Source: an uncultured Acidimicrobiales bacterium (GTDB taxonomy: Bacteria > Actinomycetota > Acidimicrobiia > Acidimicrobiales > SZUA-35). Taken from it: a stretch of 44,150 nucleotides of DNA. The stretch covers positions 1 to 44,150 of the forward strand of contig CALJSB010000024.1 in NCBI GenBank assembly GCA_937976305.1. The letters are read 5' to 3'. A model generated the notes under the pieces. It worked only from the letters and a program-made list of their open reading frames with translations, did not search any database and was not told where the DNA came from. Positions 8,954 through 17,158 of this stretch are shown piece by piece (the first letter of the stretch is position 1; the number at the start of each line of letters is the position of its first letter). The translations under genes and the position numbers were made by a program.

Positions 8954-8959
8954 ACGTTA
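8954..8959 (-). promoter_or_regulatory. -10 box of leaderless thioredoxin promoter
   Basis: TAACGT on the minus strand 7 nt before the GTG start, in the context GGTAACGTTCG shared with the holA promoter at 5032. Confidence 0.55.
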
Positions 8960-9009
8960 CCGGCAGATACCGGTCGACAGGACGAACAACCGTCGAGCCA
9001 GAAGGCGGA

Positions 9010-10740
9010 TCAGTTCAACCGAGCGAGCTCACCAGCGTGGTAGAGCTCTTTGCACTTGGCCCGTTGCAGCTTGCCGGAGCTGGTTTTTGGCAACGTGCTC
9101 GGGTTCACCAACACGATGTCGCGGCTCGGCACGCCAACGGCTTCGACCGTTCGTTCGTTGACCTTCATGACAAGTTCGGCGGTTTCATCGACACGAGTTT
9201 CAGCCACGACCACCACTTGTTCCTTGCCCTGACGACCCTCGACACCGAACGCGATCACGTTGCCAGCTCGGATGCCCTCGATCTCACCAACGCATCGCTC
9301 GATGTCTTGGGGGTATACGTTGCGACCGCCCACAATGATGACGTCTTTGATACGCCCGCACATATAGGTCTCTCCGTCGACCGTGTAGGCGAGGTCGCCA
9401 GTTCGCAGCCATTCGCCGTCGAACAACTCGGCGTTGGCATCCGGTCGCTTGTAGTAGCCGGGGGTCACCGACGTGCCGCTGATCTGCAACTCGCCAATCT
9501 CGCGGTCGGTGAGCACTGAACCAGTTGACGAATCGACGATCCGGAATTCGAGCCCCGGCACTGGGCGGCCGAGGTTGACGATCTCGCGGGCGTTGGCGTG
9601 ATCAGACGCAACCTGTACAGCCCGCCGCTCCAACTCGAGCAGTTCGGAGTCGATGGTGTCGGTCTTGAGACCGGCGAGCGGGGCGGGGAAACAGCCGGCA
9701 ATCGCAAGCTCGGCCATACCGAAGGCCGGAAAAACTGCGCCTGGCCTCATGCCGTGACGCTCACCGGCCTCGACAAAATTGCGGACCGAGGCCGGGTCGA
9801 CCGGCTCAGCGCCGTTCAGGGCAATGCGAAGCTTCGACAAATCGAGAGGGTCCTTGGCCCGCTTGAGCGCACGAGTTGCCAGAACGTAAGAGAAGTTCGG
9901 TCCGGCTGTTGCCGTGCCGCCGTACTTCGAGATCCATTCCATCCAGCGTCCTGGCGACGCGAGAAAGTCTTGAGGGGCACCGAGAACGAGATCGATCCCA
10001 GCGGACATCGGAAGGATGCAGAACCCGACCAGACCCATGTCGTGATACAGCGGGAGCCAGCTCACCATGACGTCGGTGTCGAGATCGACGTCGGCGGCGT
10101 CGGCAATCGCATCGAGGTTTGCTGCTACGACGTGGTTCGGCAGCATCACACCCTTGGGCTCCGACGTTGAACCGCTCGTGAACTGAAGGACGAACATGTC
10201 TTCGCGGTCGTAGTCGGGGCGCACGAAGTCGTCTGCAGCAGATGGTCCGTTGGCTGCGTTGAGCTCAGCCATCGAATACACGGGCGGATCTTCAGGACCG
10301 ACCTCGACAAACGGCGCCAGATCTGGATCGACGAGAATCGCAACGCAATCGGCCCGATGAACACGGGCCTTGGTGGCCACCGTGAACTCTTCAATGGAAC
10401 CCAGCCGCATGGGCAAGGGCAGAACGACGAGGGTCGCCCCGGTCAACCACACCGCCTGGATAAACGTGACGAAGTCGGCTGTTGTCGGTCCGAGCAACGC
10501 GACGTTGTCGCCTCGACCGACCCCCAACGATTGCAGGTTGGCGGCAACGGCCTTGGCTTCTTCGTGCAGCTCGGCCCAGGACTTGCTGACAGGCTCATCA
10601 CCGGTGACAAACGTGACGACGCCGTCGCCCTTCGCTGCGTGCTCGATTCGAGAGACGATCGTGTCCACGGGGATGTTTGACAGCGCCACGGACGGAAAGG
10701 TTACGGCCCGGTAACCGAATTTGCCCATTTGCTCTGCCAC
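9010..10740 (-). CDS. Fatty-acyl-AMP ligase / acyl-CoA synthetase-like adenylating enzyme
   Basis: 576 residues of the ANL adenylating superfamily. Visible motifs: phosphate loop FTSGSTSEPKGVM (~187-199), WLPLYHDMGLVG (~228), GMAELA (~341), RTGDL (~446), GRIKDVIIVGGRNVYPQDIE (~462) and the C-terminal catalytic lysine in SSGKLQR (557). WLPLYHDMGL and GRN-YPQDIE are typical of fatty-acyl-AMP ligases (FAAL) rather than ordinary acyl-CoA ligases, so the product may be an acyl-adenylate passed to a carrier protein. No carrier protein, PKS or NRPS gene is present in the window, so its partner is unknown. The start codon is a GTG at 10740; the ATG at 10728 is an alternative. Confidence 0.87.
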   Translation of the reverse strand: MAEQMGKFGYRAVTFPSVALSNIPVDTIVSRIEHAAKGDGVVTFVTGDEPVSKSWAELHEEAKAVAANLQSLGVGRGDNVALLGPTTADFVTFIQAVWLTGATLVVLPLPMRLGSIEEFTVATKARVHRADCVAILVDPDLAPFVEVGPEDPPVYSMAELNAANGPSAADDFVRPDYDREDMFVLQFTSGSTSEPKGVMLPNHVVAANLDAIADAADVDLDTDVMVSWLPLYHDMGLVGFCILPMSAGIDLVLGAPQDFLASPGRWMEWISKYGGTATAGPNFSYVLATRALKRAKDPLDLSKLRIALNGAEPVDPASVRNFVEAGERHGMRPGAVFPAFGMAELAIAGCFPAPLAGLKTDTIDSELLELERRAVQVASDHANAREIVNLGRPVPGLEFRIVDSSTGSVLTDREIGELQISGTSVTPGYYKRPDANAELFDGEWLRTGDLAYTVDGETYMCGRIKDVIIVGGRNVYPQDIERCVGEIEGIRAGNVIAFGVEGRQGKEQVVVVAETRVDETAELVMKVNERTVEAVGVPSRDIVLVNPSTLPKTSSGKLQRAKCKELYHAGELARLN

Positions 10741-10775
10741 GGGCTTCGTTCAGCCACATCCGCCGCCACCTGGAT

Positions 10776-10795
10776 GTTTCGCCGCCAGGCGAAAC
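10776..10795. other. Strong hairpin between tRNA-Ala and the ligase gene
   Basis: Perfect 8-bp stem GTTTCGCC / GGCGAAAC with a 4-base loop. It lies downstream of the tRNA on the minus strand. There is no T-run, so it is at best a weak intrinsic terminator or a processing structure. Confidence 0.5.
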
Positions 10796-10851
10796 TCCGT
10801 ACGCGTTGCTGATCCTCACAGGAGGAGAGAACGACGAAGGAGTTCTCGCAG

Positions 10852-10872
10852 TTCTCGAGCGAAGCTCGAGAA
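10852..10872 (-). terminator. Hairpin just 3' of tRNA-Ala
   Basis: Perfect 9-bp stem TTCTCGAGC / GCTCGAGAA around a 3-base loop, ending 4 bp from the mature 3' end of the tRNA. No clear T-run follows on the minus strand. It may end transcription or mark the 3' trailer for processing. Confidence 0.45.
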
Positions 10873-10876
10873 AACG

Positions 10877-10949
10877 TGGAGCTAAGGAGAATTGAACTCC
10901 TGACCTCCTCCATGCCATGGAGGCGCTCTACCAACTGAGCTATAGCCCC
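10877..10949 (-). tRNA. tRNA-Ala (anticodon GGC)
   Basis: A complete cloverleaf folds on the minus strand: acceptor GGGGCTA pairing with TAGCTCC (one G-T), D-arm GCTC/GAGC with AGTTGGTA loop, anticodon stem CCTCC/GGAGG with loop ATGGCAT (anticodon GGC, reading GCC), T-arm AGGAG/CTCCT with loop TTCAATT. Discriminator base A; CCA is not encoded. 73 nt. The unusual base at position 32 is A. Confidence 0.96.
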
Positions 10950-11052
10950 GGATACCGGTTCCCCGTAGGGAACGGCTGATCGTACCAAGATACATCGGTC
11001 CAACCACGTCATTGCTGAGGCGGAAAAGCCAGACGCTCCGGTCACCCATCGT

Positions 11053-11058
11053 TACGCT
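11053..11058 (+). promoter_or_regulatory. -10 box of leaderless leuS promoter
   Basis: TACGCT 6 nt before the ATG of leuS with no Shine-Dalgarno sequence between, consistent with transcription starting at or next to the start codon. Confidence 0.5.
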
Positions 11059-11064
11059 GTTCGG

Positions 11065-13581
11065 ATGGCAAACCCCGCCTCTGCCGAGGTTCCTCGTTAT
11101 CGCCCCACAGACATCGAGCCCCGCTGGCAACAGCGCTGGCTCGATGATCAGACCTACGAGATCGACAACGACGAGATCGCCCAACTCGACCCCGATCAAG
11201 TTCGTTACGTCCTGTCGATGTACCCCTACCCGTCTGGCCCGGCTCACATCGGCCACGTCCGTAACTACACCTTCGGCGATTTGCTGGTCCGCTACCACAC
11301 GATGAACGGCCGGAAGGTGCTCTCCCCTATTGGGTTCGACAGCTTCGGGTTGCCGGCCGAAAACGCGGCGATCAAGTCGGGCGAGCATCCTCGGTCGTTC
11401 ACCAACGCCCGCATTGAGGAGCTGTCGTCATCGCTGCGCCGCATCGGCGCGGTCTACGACTGGCGGCGCATGATCAAGTCGCACGACCCCGACTACATCC
11501 TGTGGAACCAGCGCCTCTTCTTGAAGTTCTATGAGTCGGGGCTCGTCTACCGGAAGAACTCTCCCGTCAACTGGTGTTCTGGCTGTCAAACCGTGCTGGC
11601 AAACGAACAGGTCGTCGACGGCCTGTGCGAGCGATCAGATGATCCTGTCGAGCGCCGCGACATGGAGCAGTGGTTCTACCGGATCACCGACTATGCCCAA
11701 GAGTTGCTCGATGATCTGGATGATCTCGAGTGGCCTGACCGCGTCAAGATCATGCAGCGCAACTGGATCGGGCGCTCAGAGGGCGCCCAGTTCGGCCTGC
11801 CGATCGCAGATGCCAACGGCAACGCTCGGACCGACACGCCGCCGCTCGAGGTCTACACCACCCGACCCGACACGAGCTTCGGCATGACCTTCGCCGTCAT
11901 GTCCCCCGAGCACCCACGAGTCGATGAGCTGACCGCTGCGAGCCAACTCGATGCGGTGCGGGAGTTTCAGAAGTCACTCGACAACAAGTCAGAGATCGAT
12001 CGCTTGTCAACAGCGGGGAGCCTGGAGAAACGTGGCGTGTCGACGGGCTCACAGGTCATCAATCCGGTCACCGGAGCACCGATCCCGTTGTTTCTCGCCG
12101 ACTACGTGCTGACCACCTACGGAACCGGCGCCATCATGGCTGTGCCCGGGCAGGACCAGCGTGACTGGGACTTTGCCAAAGCCAACGACCTCGACATCAT
12201 CCGGACCGTTCAGCCACCAGACGACTTCGACGGCGAGGCCTTCACCGGCGACGGACCAGCCATCAACTCCGCCAACGACGTGCTCGATCTCAACGGGATG
12301 GAGGTCGACGAGGCGAAGGCAGCGGCTATTGATTGGCTCGAGTCATCGAACCTCGGCTCGCGCCAGATCAACTTCCGCCTGCGCGACTGGCTGCTCAGCC
12401 GCCAGCGCTTCTGGGGCTGCCCGATTCCGATGGTCTATTGCGACTCGTGCGGTCTCCAGCCGGCTCCCTTGAGCGACCTGCCGATCGAGGCGCCAGACGA
12501 TGTCGAATTCCGCCCCACTGGCGAATCGCCGCTGCTCTATCACGAGGGTTTTCTCAACACGACGTGCCCGGATTGCGGCGAGCCAGCCCGGCGAGAGACC
12601 GACACGATGGACACGTTCGTCGACTCGAGTTGGTACTTCCTGCGATTCGCCGATCCGTGGAACACCGACTCGGCGGTCAACCTCGACATCACCGAGAAGT
12701 TCTTGCCGGTCGATCAGTACATCGGCGGTATCGAGCACGCCATCTTGCACCTGATGTATGCCCGCTTCTTCACAAAGGCACTGGCCGATCTCGGCTTGGC
12801 TCCACCGAAGTTGCGTGAGCCCATGAAGCGTCTGTTCACCCAGGGCATGGTGCGGATGGGCGGCGGAAAGATGTCGAAGTCGAAGGGCAACACGGTTGCC
12901 CCCGAAGAAACGATCGATGCCCACGGCGCCGATGCGCTCCGCCTCGCGATCTTGCAGGTGAAGCCGCCGGCCGAAGATGTCGACTACGAGGACTTTCAAA
13001 TCGACGGTTGCGAGCGGTTCCTGCAACGGGTGTGGCGCCTCGCGTTGCCGGAGTCTGACCTGACCATCAACCTGCGTTCGGGCGACACCAACGAGGCAGA
13101 CGCCGAGATCGACAAGGCGACGCATCACCTCATCGATCGCGTCACACGCGACTACGAACGTTGGTCCTACAACACCGCAGTAGCTGCGTTCATGGAGTTC
13201 ACCAACAGCCTCTACAAGTACGTACAGGCCGAGGACGGGGCCCACGACGACACGCTGCGTTTTGCCGTCGACACGATGTTGGCGCTCATGGCACCAGCGG
13301 TTCCCCACATCACTGGCGAGTTGATCGAACAACGCAGCAACAGCAACGTGCACCTCGCAGCGTGGCCAGTTGCCGACCCAGCCAAGCTCGTGGTGGAGAG
13401 CGTGACGATGATCGTGCAGGTCAACGGCAAAGTACGCGACCGAATCGAGGTTGCTGCTGAGATTGGCGACACAGAAGCCGAGGCTCTCGCCTTGGGGTCA
13501 GAAGCAGTCACCGGCTATCTCGACGGGCCGCCCAAGAAGGTGATCGTGCGGGCCCCGAAGCTCGTCAACATCGTCGTATAA
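11065..13581 (+). CDS. leuS: Leucyl-tRNA synthetase
   Basis: 838 residues, normal for bacterial LeuRS. It charges tRNA-Leu with leucine in the cytoplasm. Class I signatures are present: HIGH at residues 61-64 (in [15 protein letters not shown]) and KMSKS at 602-606. The CP1 editing domain (~220-415) contains the threonine-rich TTRPDTSFG segment used for hydrolysing mischarged tRNA. Two CxxC pairs in the 470-515 region (CDSC, CPDC) suggest a zinc site. It is the first rightward gene after the tRNA and converges on rsfS; a hairpin lies between the two stops. Confidence 0.97.
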   Translation: MANPASAEVPRYRPTDIEPRWQQRWLDDQTYEIDNDEIAQLDPDQVRYVLSMYPYPSGPAHIGHVRNYTFGDLLVRYHTMNGRKVLSPIGFDSFGLPAENAAIKSGEHPRSFTNARIEELSSSLRRIGAVYDWRRMIKSHDPDYILWNQRLFLKFYESGLVYRKNSPVNWCSGCQTVLANEQVVDGLCERSDDPVERRDMEQWFYRITDYAQELLDDLDDLEWPDRVKIMQRNWIGRSEGAQFGLPIADANGNARTDTPPLEVYTTRPDTSFGMTFAVMSPEHPRVDELTAASQLDAVREFQKSLDNKSEIDRLSTAGSLEKRGVSTGSQVINPVTGAPIPLFLADYVLTTYGTGAIMAVPGQDQRDWDFAKANDLDIIRTVQPPDDFDGEAFTGDGPAINSANDVLDLNGMEVDEAKAAAIDWLESSNLGSRQINFRLRDWLLSRQRFWGCPIPMVYCDSCGLQPAPLSDLPIEAPDDVEFRPTGESPLLYHEGFLNTTCPDCGEPARRETDTMDTFVDSSWYFLRFADPWNTDSAVNLDITEKFLPVDQYIGGIEHAILHLMYARFFTKALADLGLAPPKLREPMKRLFTQGMVRMGGGKMSKSKGNTVAPEETIDAHGADALRLAILQVKPPAEDVDYEDFQIDGCERFLQRVWRLALPESDLTINLRSGDTNEADAEIDKATHHLIDRVTRDYERWSYNTAVAAFMEFTNSLYKYVQAEDGAHDDTLRFAVDTMLALMAPAVPHITGELIEQRSNSNVHLAAWPVADPAKLVVESVTMIVQVNGKVRDRIEVAAEIGDTEAEALALGSEAVTGYLDGPPKKVIVRAPKLVNIVV

Positions 13582-13595
13582 CGACGTCGGTGAGC

Positions 13596-13615
13596 CTCAG
13601 CGAACACTCGCTGGG
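13596..13615. terminator. Hairpin between convergent leuS and rsfS
   Basis: 8-bp stem CTCAGCGA / TCGCTGGG (one G-T wobble) with loop ACAC in the 52-bp gap between convergent stop codons. No T-run on either side, so a bidirectional, possibly factor-assisted terminator. Confidence 0.45.
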
Positions 13616-13633
13616 TGAGCGTAGAGAACGGCC

Positions 13634-14137
13634 TTAGCGGGTTTCGTCGAGTTCGAGATCGAGGCGCGGCACGTCTTGCCAGAGGCGCTCGAGTTCGTAG
13701 AAGCCTCTCGACTCGTCGTCAAAGACGTGCACCACGAACGATCCATAGTCCATGAGGACCCAGTTCGCCGTGTCGAGCCCTTCGATCCGCGTTGGCTTTG
13801 GTCCACCCGAGAGGGTGAGCTGTTCCTCGACCGCCTCAACGATGGCCCGCACCTGTCTGGCGTTGGACCCTGCGGTGACCACGAACCAGTCGGTGATCCC
13901 GAGCACGGAGCCAACGAAGAAGGCCTCGGTGTTCTGTCCGAGCTTGTCCGCAGCCGCGGCCCCGGCGATCTTCACCCAGCCTGCAATCTCGGCGTCAGCG
14001 TTGGTCGCAACGATGGCATCGAGCGAACGTTGCTCGCCGGGTGGCGCTTCTTCGGGTGGCAGTCCCTCGGGTGGCATCGCATGCGGTTGTGAGGTTGCTG
14101 GACTCAGAGCAGTCTCCAGATCAGTCGGAACCGACAA
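13634..14137 (-). CDS. rsfS: Ribosomal silencing factor RsfS
   Basis: 167 residues. The C-terminal ~125 residues match the RsfS/Iojap family: GITDWFVVTAGSNARQV, EGLDTANWVLMDYGSFVVHVF and YELERLWQD. RsfS binds ribosomal protein L14 and blocks subunit joining during starvation. The first ~40 residues are a Pro/Glu-rich extension not needed for the fold, so translation may start later (for example Met20). It overlaps the upstream LytR_C gene by 17 nt and belongs to a nadD-LytR_C-rsfS operon, a common actinobacterial order. Confidence 0.92.
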   Translation of the reverse strand: MSVPTDLETALSPATSQPHAMPPEGLPPEEAPPGEQRSLDAIVATNADAEIAGWVKIAGAAAADKLGQNTEAFFVGSVLGITDWFVVTAGSNARQVRAIVEAVEEQLTLSGGPKPTRIEGLDTANWVLMDYGSFVVHVFDDESRGFYELERLWQDVPRLDLELDETR

Positions 14138-15197
14138 GAACCGTTACCAGGTCGGCACCGGCAGCCTCATCGACGGCCAGAACGCTAGCGGCCCCGACAG
14201 CATCCGCAAGGTCGTTGATCCGTTCGTCAGTCAGCGAAAGGGGAACCAGAATCTCGGTTGGCCCGTCCTCGAACACCGATGCGTTGCCGATCTGCACCAC
14301 CTCATGGCCAGATGCACCGAGTTTCAGCGCAACGCTGGCGGTATCGACGTCCTGGGTCCGACCCAAAACCTGCACCCGCAGACGATCCCCAGGTTCGGCC
14401 CCGGCAGGGAACGGAACAATCTCACTCAGGAGCTCGCTCATTGCGTCCGCATCGATCTCGGGTCCCGAGGGTGAAGGAGTTGTGGCTGCTGGCCGGACCA
14501 CAGAGATTCCGCCGCCAACATCGGCAATGACCCGGCCGAGGCTGGTTTCCGTCGAGGGTGGTTGGGCGACGAGCGCCTGCCACCACAGCTCTCGACGCAC
14601 AACGAGCGACTCAGCAGACGCGCCAGTTGCGGTCCGACCAATGAACGCAGCCGCCTCTGCTGCACCAACGTTCGTCGCGCCGACCGGCACAAGCGTTGTG
14701 TCGTCGTCGCCTGGGACCGGATCGGGATTGTCGATCGCCCAGGTGTTACTCCCGAGCACCTGAGCCCAACGTGCTTCGTTCACAACCTCACGCGACATGA
14801 TGTTGAGATCGAGAACACCTTCCAGGGCAGCCTCGACGTCATTCGGCCGCATCGACGAGAGAGCGGCTCCGTCGATCGACAATTCAGCGGGCAACAAGAT
14901 CACGGCACCACCGGCTCTGGATTCTCCGGGCTGCGTGATGAGCGCGACGCCGGACACCCTCGACTCGAGCACCTCGACCACGAGCGTGACGGGGCTCGGC
15001 TCAACAAAAGCGATCCAACCGGGGTCGTTTGGGCCTGGCTGTGACACGAACTCGCCGGCGCGGCTGTCAAGCAGCGTCTGAAACCCGAGCCAGCCAACAA
15101 AAGGCACAGCGAGCATGAGAACAATCTCCGCGGCAACAAACATCTTTGGTGGCCGTTTGAGCGGAATGTCGGCGGTTGTCGTGACCGGGTGAATCAC
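14121..15197 (-). CDS. Membrane-anchored protein with C-terminal LytR_C domain
   Basis: 358 residues from the GTG at 15197, chosen because it overlaps the nadD stop as GTGA; an upstream GTG at 15221 would add 8 residues. One membrane helix near the N-terminus (about residues 20-40) is followed by a large outside region. The last ~90 residues (RVQVLGRTQDVDTASVAL onward) look like the LytR/CpsA/Psr C-terminal domain (LytR_C). The middle (~55-140) faintly resembles a LytR-CpsA-Psr catalytic domain, with an ITQPGESRAGG segment and a Leu-rich turn, but the conserved arginines and aspartates are not recognisable. A role in wall-polymer attachment is plausible but unproven. It lies in the nadD-rsfS operon. 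Confidence 0.8.
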   Translation of the reverse strand: MIHPVTTTADIPLKRPPKMFVAAEIVLMLAVPFVGWLGFQTLLDSRAGEFVSQPGPNDPGWIAFVEPSPVTLVVEVLESRVSGVALITQPGESRAGGAVILLPAELSIDGAALSSMRPNDVEAALEGVLDLNIMSREVVNEARWAQVLGSNTWAIDNPDPVPGDDDTTLVPVGATNVGAAEAAAFIGRTATGASAESLVVRRELWWQALVAQPPSTETSLGRVIADVGGGISVVRPAATTPSPSGPEIDADAMSELLSEIVPFPAGAEPGDRLRVQVLGRTQDVDTASVALKLGASGHEVVQIGNASVFEDGPTEILVPLSLTDERINDLADAVGAASVLAVDEAAGADLVTVLVGSD

Positions 15198-15784
15198 TCC
15201 GTCCGACGATAGATCCCCCACGAGGCCACGAGGTCGATCACCGAGTCGGGCATCAGGTACTTCACCGATACCCCGGTCGCAATGCGGTGGCGGAGGTCAG
15301 TGCTCGAAATTTCGAGGCCGGGAACGCTGACCGTTTCGAGATTCCAACCGGGCGGCAGCGTCTCGACAGCCCCGGGCCGATTCACCACGATGAACTGAGC
15401 ACTTGTCTTCAGGTCGTCGGCTCGATGCCACGTTGGAAGACCCACAGCGGCATCGTGGCCGACGATCAATGACCATTCGACCTCGGGCGAGCCTGCCTGC
15501 AACGTGGCAAGGGTGTCGTAGGAGTAGCTCGGACCAGGTTCTTCCAACTCAACGTCGCAGGCCCGCAACGAATCGGCGCCGTCGAGCGCAGCCTCAACCA
15601 TGGCCAGGCGCTTGGAAGCTTCGGTGATCGGCCGAGTTGCTGACTTCTGCCACGGATCGTTGGCGACGACGAGCCACACCTCGTCGAGACCGGCGGCGTC
15701 GCGAACCTGGTCTGCCACCACCAAATGCCCAATATGGGGTGGGTCAAAGGTGCCTCCGAGGAGACCAATTTGTTGGCGACTCAT
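15194..15784 (-). CDS. nadD: Nicotinate-nucleotide adenylyltransferase
   Basis: 196 residues. GGTFDPPHIGHL (11-22) is the nucleotidyltransferase phosphate-binding signature and ISSTDLRHRI (~165) is the second family motif. The enzyme adenylates nicotinate mononucleotide in NAD synthesis. AAGGTG lies 6 nt before the ATG. It is followed by the LytR_C gene with a 4-nt overlap, then rsfS. In many bacteria nadD follows obgE-proB-proA; here obgE-proB are 11 kb away and proA is not in the window. Confidence 0.95.
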   Translation of the reverse strand: MSRQQIGLLGGTFDPPHIGHLVVADQVRDAAGLDEVWLVVANDPWQKSATRPITEASKRLAMVEAALDGADSLRACDVELEEPGPSYSYDTLATLQAGSPEVEWSLIVGHDAAVGLPTWHRADDLKTSAQFIVVNRPGAVETLPPGWNLETVSVPGLEISSTDLRHRIATGVSVKYLMPDSVIDLVASWGIYRRTE

Positions 15785-15868
15785 GTTGCACCTTGTCGAT
15801 CACACACTACGGATCCCCACACGTGTCGGACCAAAATCGCCGACATCTCTACGCAGAAGCGGGGTTGA

Positions 15869-15897
15869 GGCGTTTCACCCATGGGCCTGCGCCAAAC
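15869..15897 (+). promoter_or_regulatory. Possible structured element upstream of the sigma factor
   Basis: GGCG, TTTCACCCA and 8 more bases, CGCC, AAAC. The 4-base arms pair, and the arms are exchanged relative to the element at 1225-1255 while TTTCACCCA and AAAC are kept. An inner GGGCC / GGCCC pairing competes with it. Function unknown. Confidence 0.3.
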
Positions 15898-15957
15898 GGC
15901 CCAGGAGGCTGAAAGTATCGGTTCCCCTACACAATTCATGAGGGATTACCTCCAGTT

Positions 15958-15973
15958 TGTGACCTATGTCACT
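15958..15973. promoter_or_regulatory. CRP/FNR-family-like operator
   Basis: TGTGACCTATGTCACT contains a perfect GTGAC-N4-GTCAC dyad and fits the TGTGA-N6-TCACA consensus of CRP-type (including actinobacterial GlxR/Crp) regulators except the last base. It lies ~240 bp before the sigma factor start and ~175 bp before nadD. Confidence 0.55.
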
Positions 15974-16007
15974 TTCTCGTGGGAACAATGTGTACTAGAA
16001 ACGTTGT

Positions 16008-16037
16008 TTGGACACGTAGCGCCCGCAGCACTAGAAC
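16008..16037 (+). promoter_or_regulatory. Candidate promoter of the sigma factor gene
   Basis: TTGGAC, 18-bp spacer, TAGAAC, close to the housekeeping consensus. It would give a ~170-nt leader. A GGGAAC ... CGTT pair 15981-16004 could be a second, ECF-dependent promoter, but its spacing is a little short. Confidence 0.45.
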
Positions 16038-16214
16038 AGACAAACGGGAACCAGCTTCACCGACGAAGATCCTTTCCCATGCTTCTCACCCGCAAGTGTG
16101 TCAAGCGCTACACCACAGACATCAATCCCAGCCACTCGGCTTCATGCTGAATGGCCATCAATCCCCCACCTCTCCTCAGTTCCCCCGAGAAGACAAAACC
16201 GCAAAGAGCGCGCC

Positions 16215-17054
16215 ATGAGTGATTCCGTCGGACAGTACCTCAACGAGATCGGCCTCGTTCCTCTGCTCACCGCAGACGAAGAACGTGAGCTGTCACAAAT
16301 TATCGAAAAGGGCCGCGACGCCCAGGAAATGATCGATGCCGGAGAGAACAGCGTGGAAAACCGCCGCGCTGCTCGTGCTGCGGCTCGAGCCAAGGATCGG
16401 TTCATCCGAGCCAACCTTCGCCTGGTCGTCAGCGTCGCCCGCCGTTACCCCCTTCCTCCTTCCATGGAGCTCCTGGATCTCATCCAGGAAGGCAACTTGG
16501 GCCTCGAGCACGCCGTCGACAAGTTCGACTGGCGCAAGGGCTTCAAGTTCAGCACCTACGCAACCTTCTGGATCCGCCAGGCCATCGGCCGGGCCCTCGA
16601 CCAGAAGGCCAGCCTCGTCCGGTTGCCGGGCGACCGTTCAGCCAGCCTTCGTGCAGCACTTCGCCAGGTTTCCGGCGATGGCGACGAGCTCGACGACGAG
16701 CATGCTCGTCTTCACCGGCTCACCACACCGACGTCGCTCGATCGCACCATTGGCGATGACGACTCGAACGAGCTCGTCGACCTCCTCCCCGACGCCAACC
16801 CTGGCCCCGAGATCGAGGTCATGGCGAAGGCCGAGGAGACCATGGTCACCGGCCTGCTCGATGTGCTCGACCCACGAGCTCGCTACGCCGTTGAGCAGCG
16901 CTTTGGCCTCAACGACGGACGGAAGCGCAGCTACCGCGAGGTCGGCGAAGAGCTCGGTGTTACTGCCGAAGCCGCTCGTCGTCTCGTCAAGCGTGCGGTG
17001 AGTGCAGTGCGCGATCAAGCTGGCGACGTCATCGCCGACTTCGACGCTGCCTGA
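16215..17054 (+). CDS. Group 2 sigma-70 factor (SigB/HrdB-like, non-ECF)
   Basis: 279 residues from MSDSVGQYLNEIG, the conserved region 1.2 start. Region 2 is textbook: RANLRLVVSVARRY, LIQEGNLGLEHAVDKF and FKFSTYATFWIRQAIGRAL, so core binding and -10 recognition should be normal. Region 3 is present. Region 4 is unusual: the recognition helix reads GVTAEAARRLVKRA where primary sigma factors have GVTRERIRQIEAKA, suggesting a changed or relaxed -35 preference. No long region 1.1. At 279 residues it is shorter than a primary sigma factor, so an alternative (stress or stationary) role is likely. The following gene (DAHP synthase) is separated by a terminator hairpin. Confidence 0.9.
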   Translation: MSDSVGQYLNEIGLVPLLTADEERELSQIIEKGRDAQEMIDAGENSVENRRAARAAARAKDRFIRANLRLVVSVARRYPLPPSMELLDLIQEGNLGLEHAVDKFDWRKGFKFSTYATFWIRQAIGRALDQKASLVRLPGDRSASLRAALRQVSGDGDELDDEHARLHRLTTPTSLDRTIGDDDSNELVDLLPDANPGPEIEVMAKAEETMVTGLLDVLDPRARYAVEQRFGLNDGRKRSYREVGEELGVTAEAARRLVKRAVSAVRDQAGDVIADFDAA

Positions 17055-17079
17055 TTCTCCTTTCAATCCATTTCTGTAG

Positions 17080-17131
17080 ATCCGGTGCCGGTCTCCTCCC
17101 AATCGAGGAAGCCGGTGCCGGATTTCGTTTT
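17080..17131 (+). terminator. Rho-independent terminator after the sigma factor gene
   Basis: ATCCGG-TG-CCGG and TCCTC pair with GAGGA and CCGG-TG-CCGGAT (arms 17080-17123; T-G wobbles inside), followed by TTTCGTTTT. The hairpin lies 26 bp after the stop codon and before the DAHP synthase start. Confidence 0.75.
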
Positions 17132-17158
17132 CATTCCCTTCTCTGATCAGCGAAACTG

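Larger units (their letters stand above)
15785..16214. other. Long divergent regulatory region between nadD and the sigma factor gene
   Basis: 430 bp without a convincing gene. It holds a possible structured element (15869-15897), a CRP-like palindrome (15958-15973), a GGGAAC / CGTT pair resembling ECF promoters (15981-16004), and a sigma70-type promoter candidate (16008-16037). The open frame that reaches back from the sigma factor start lacks family sequence before residue MSDSVG. Confidence 0.6.

Noticed and set aside
10741..10876. Small gene between the tRNA and the ligase gene
   Set aside because: Short frames here overlap strong hairpins and lack a ribosome binding site or family sequence.
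12343..13353. 336-codon minus-strand frame inside leuS
   Set aside because: Antisense to well-conserved LeuRS sequence including KMSKS; composition is a reverse image of leuS codons.
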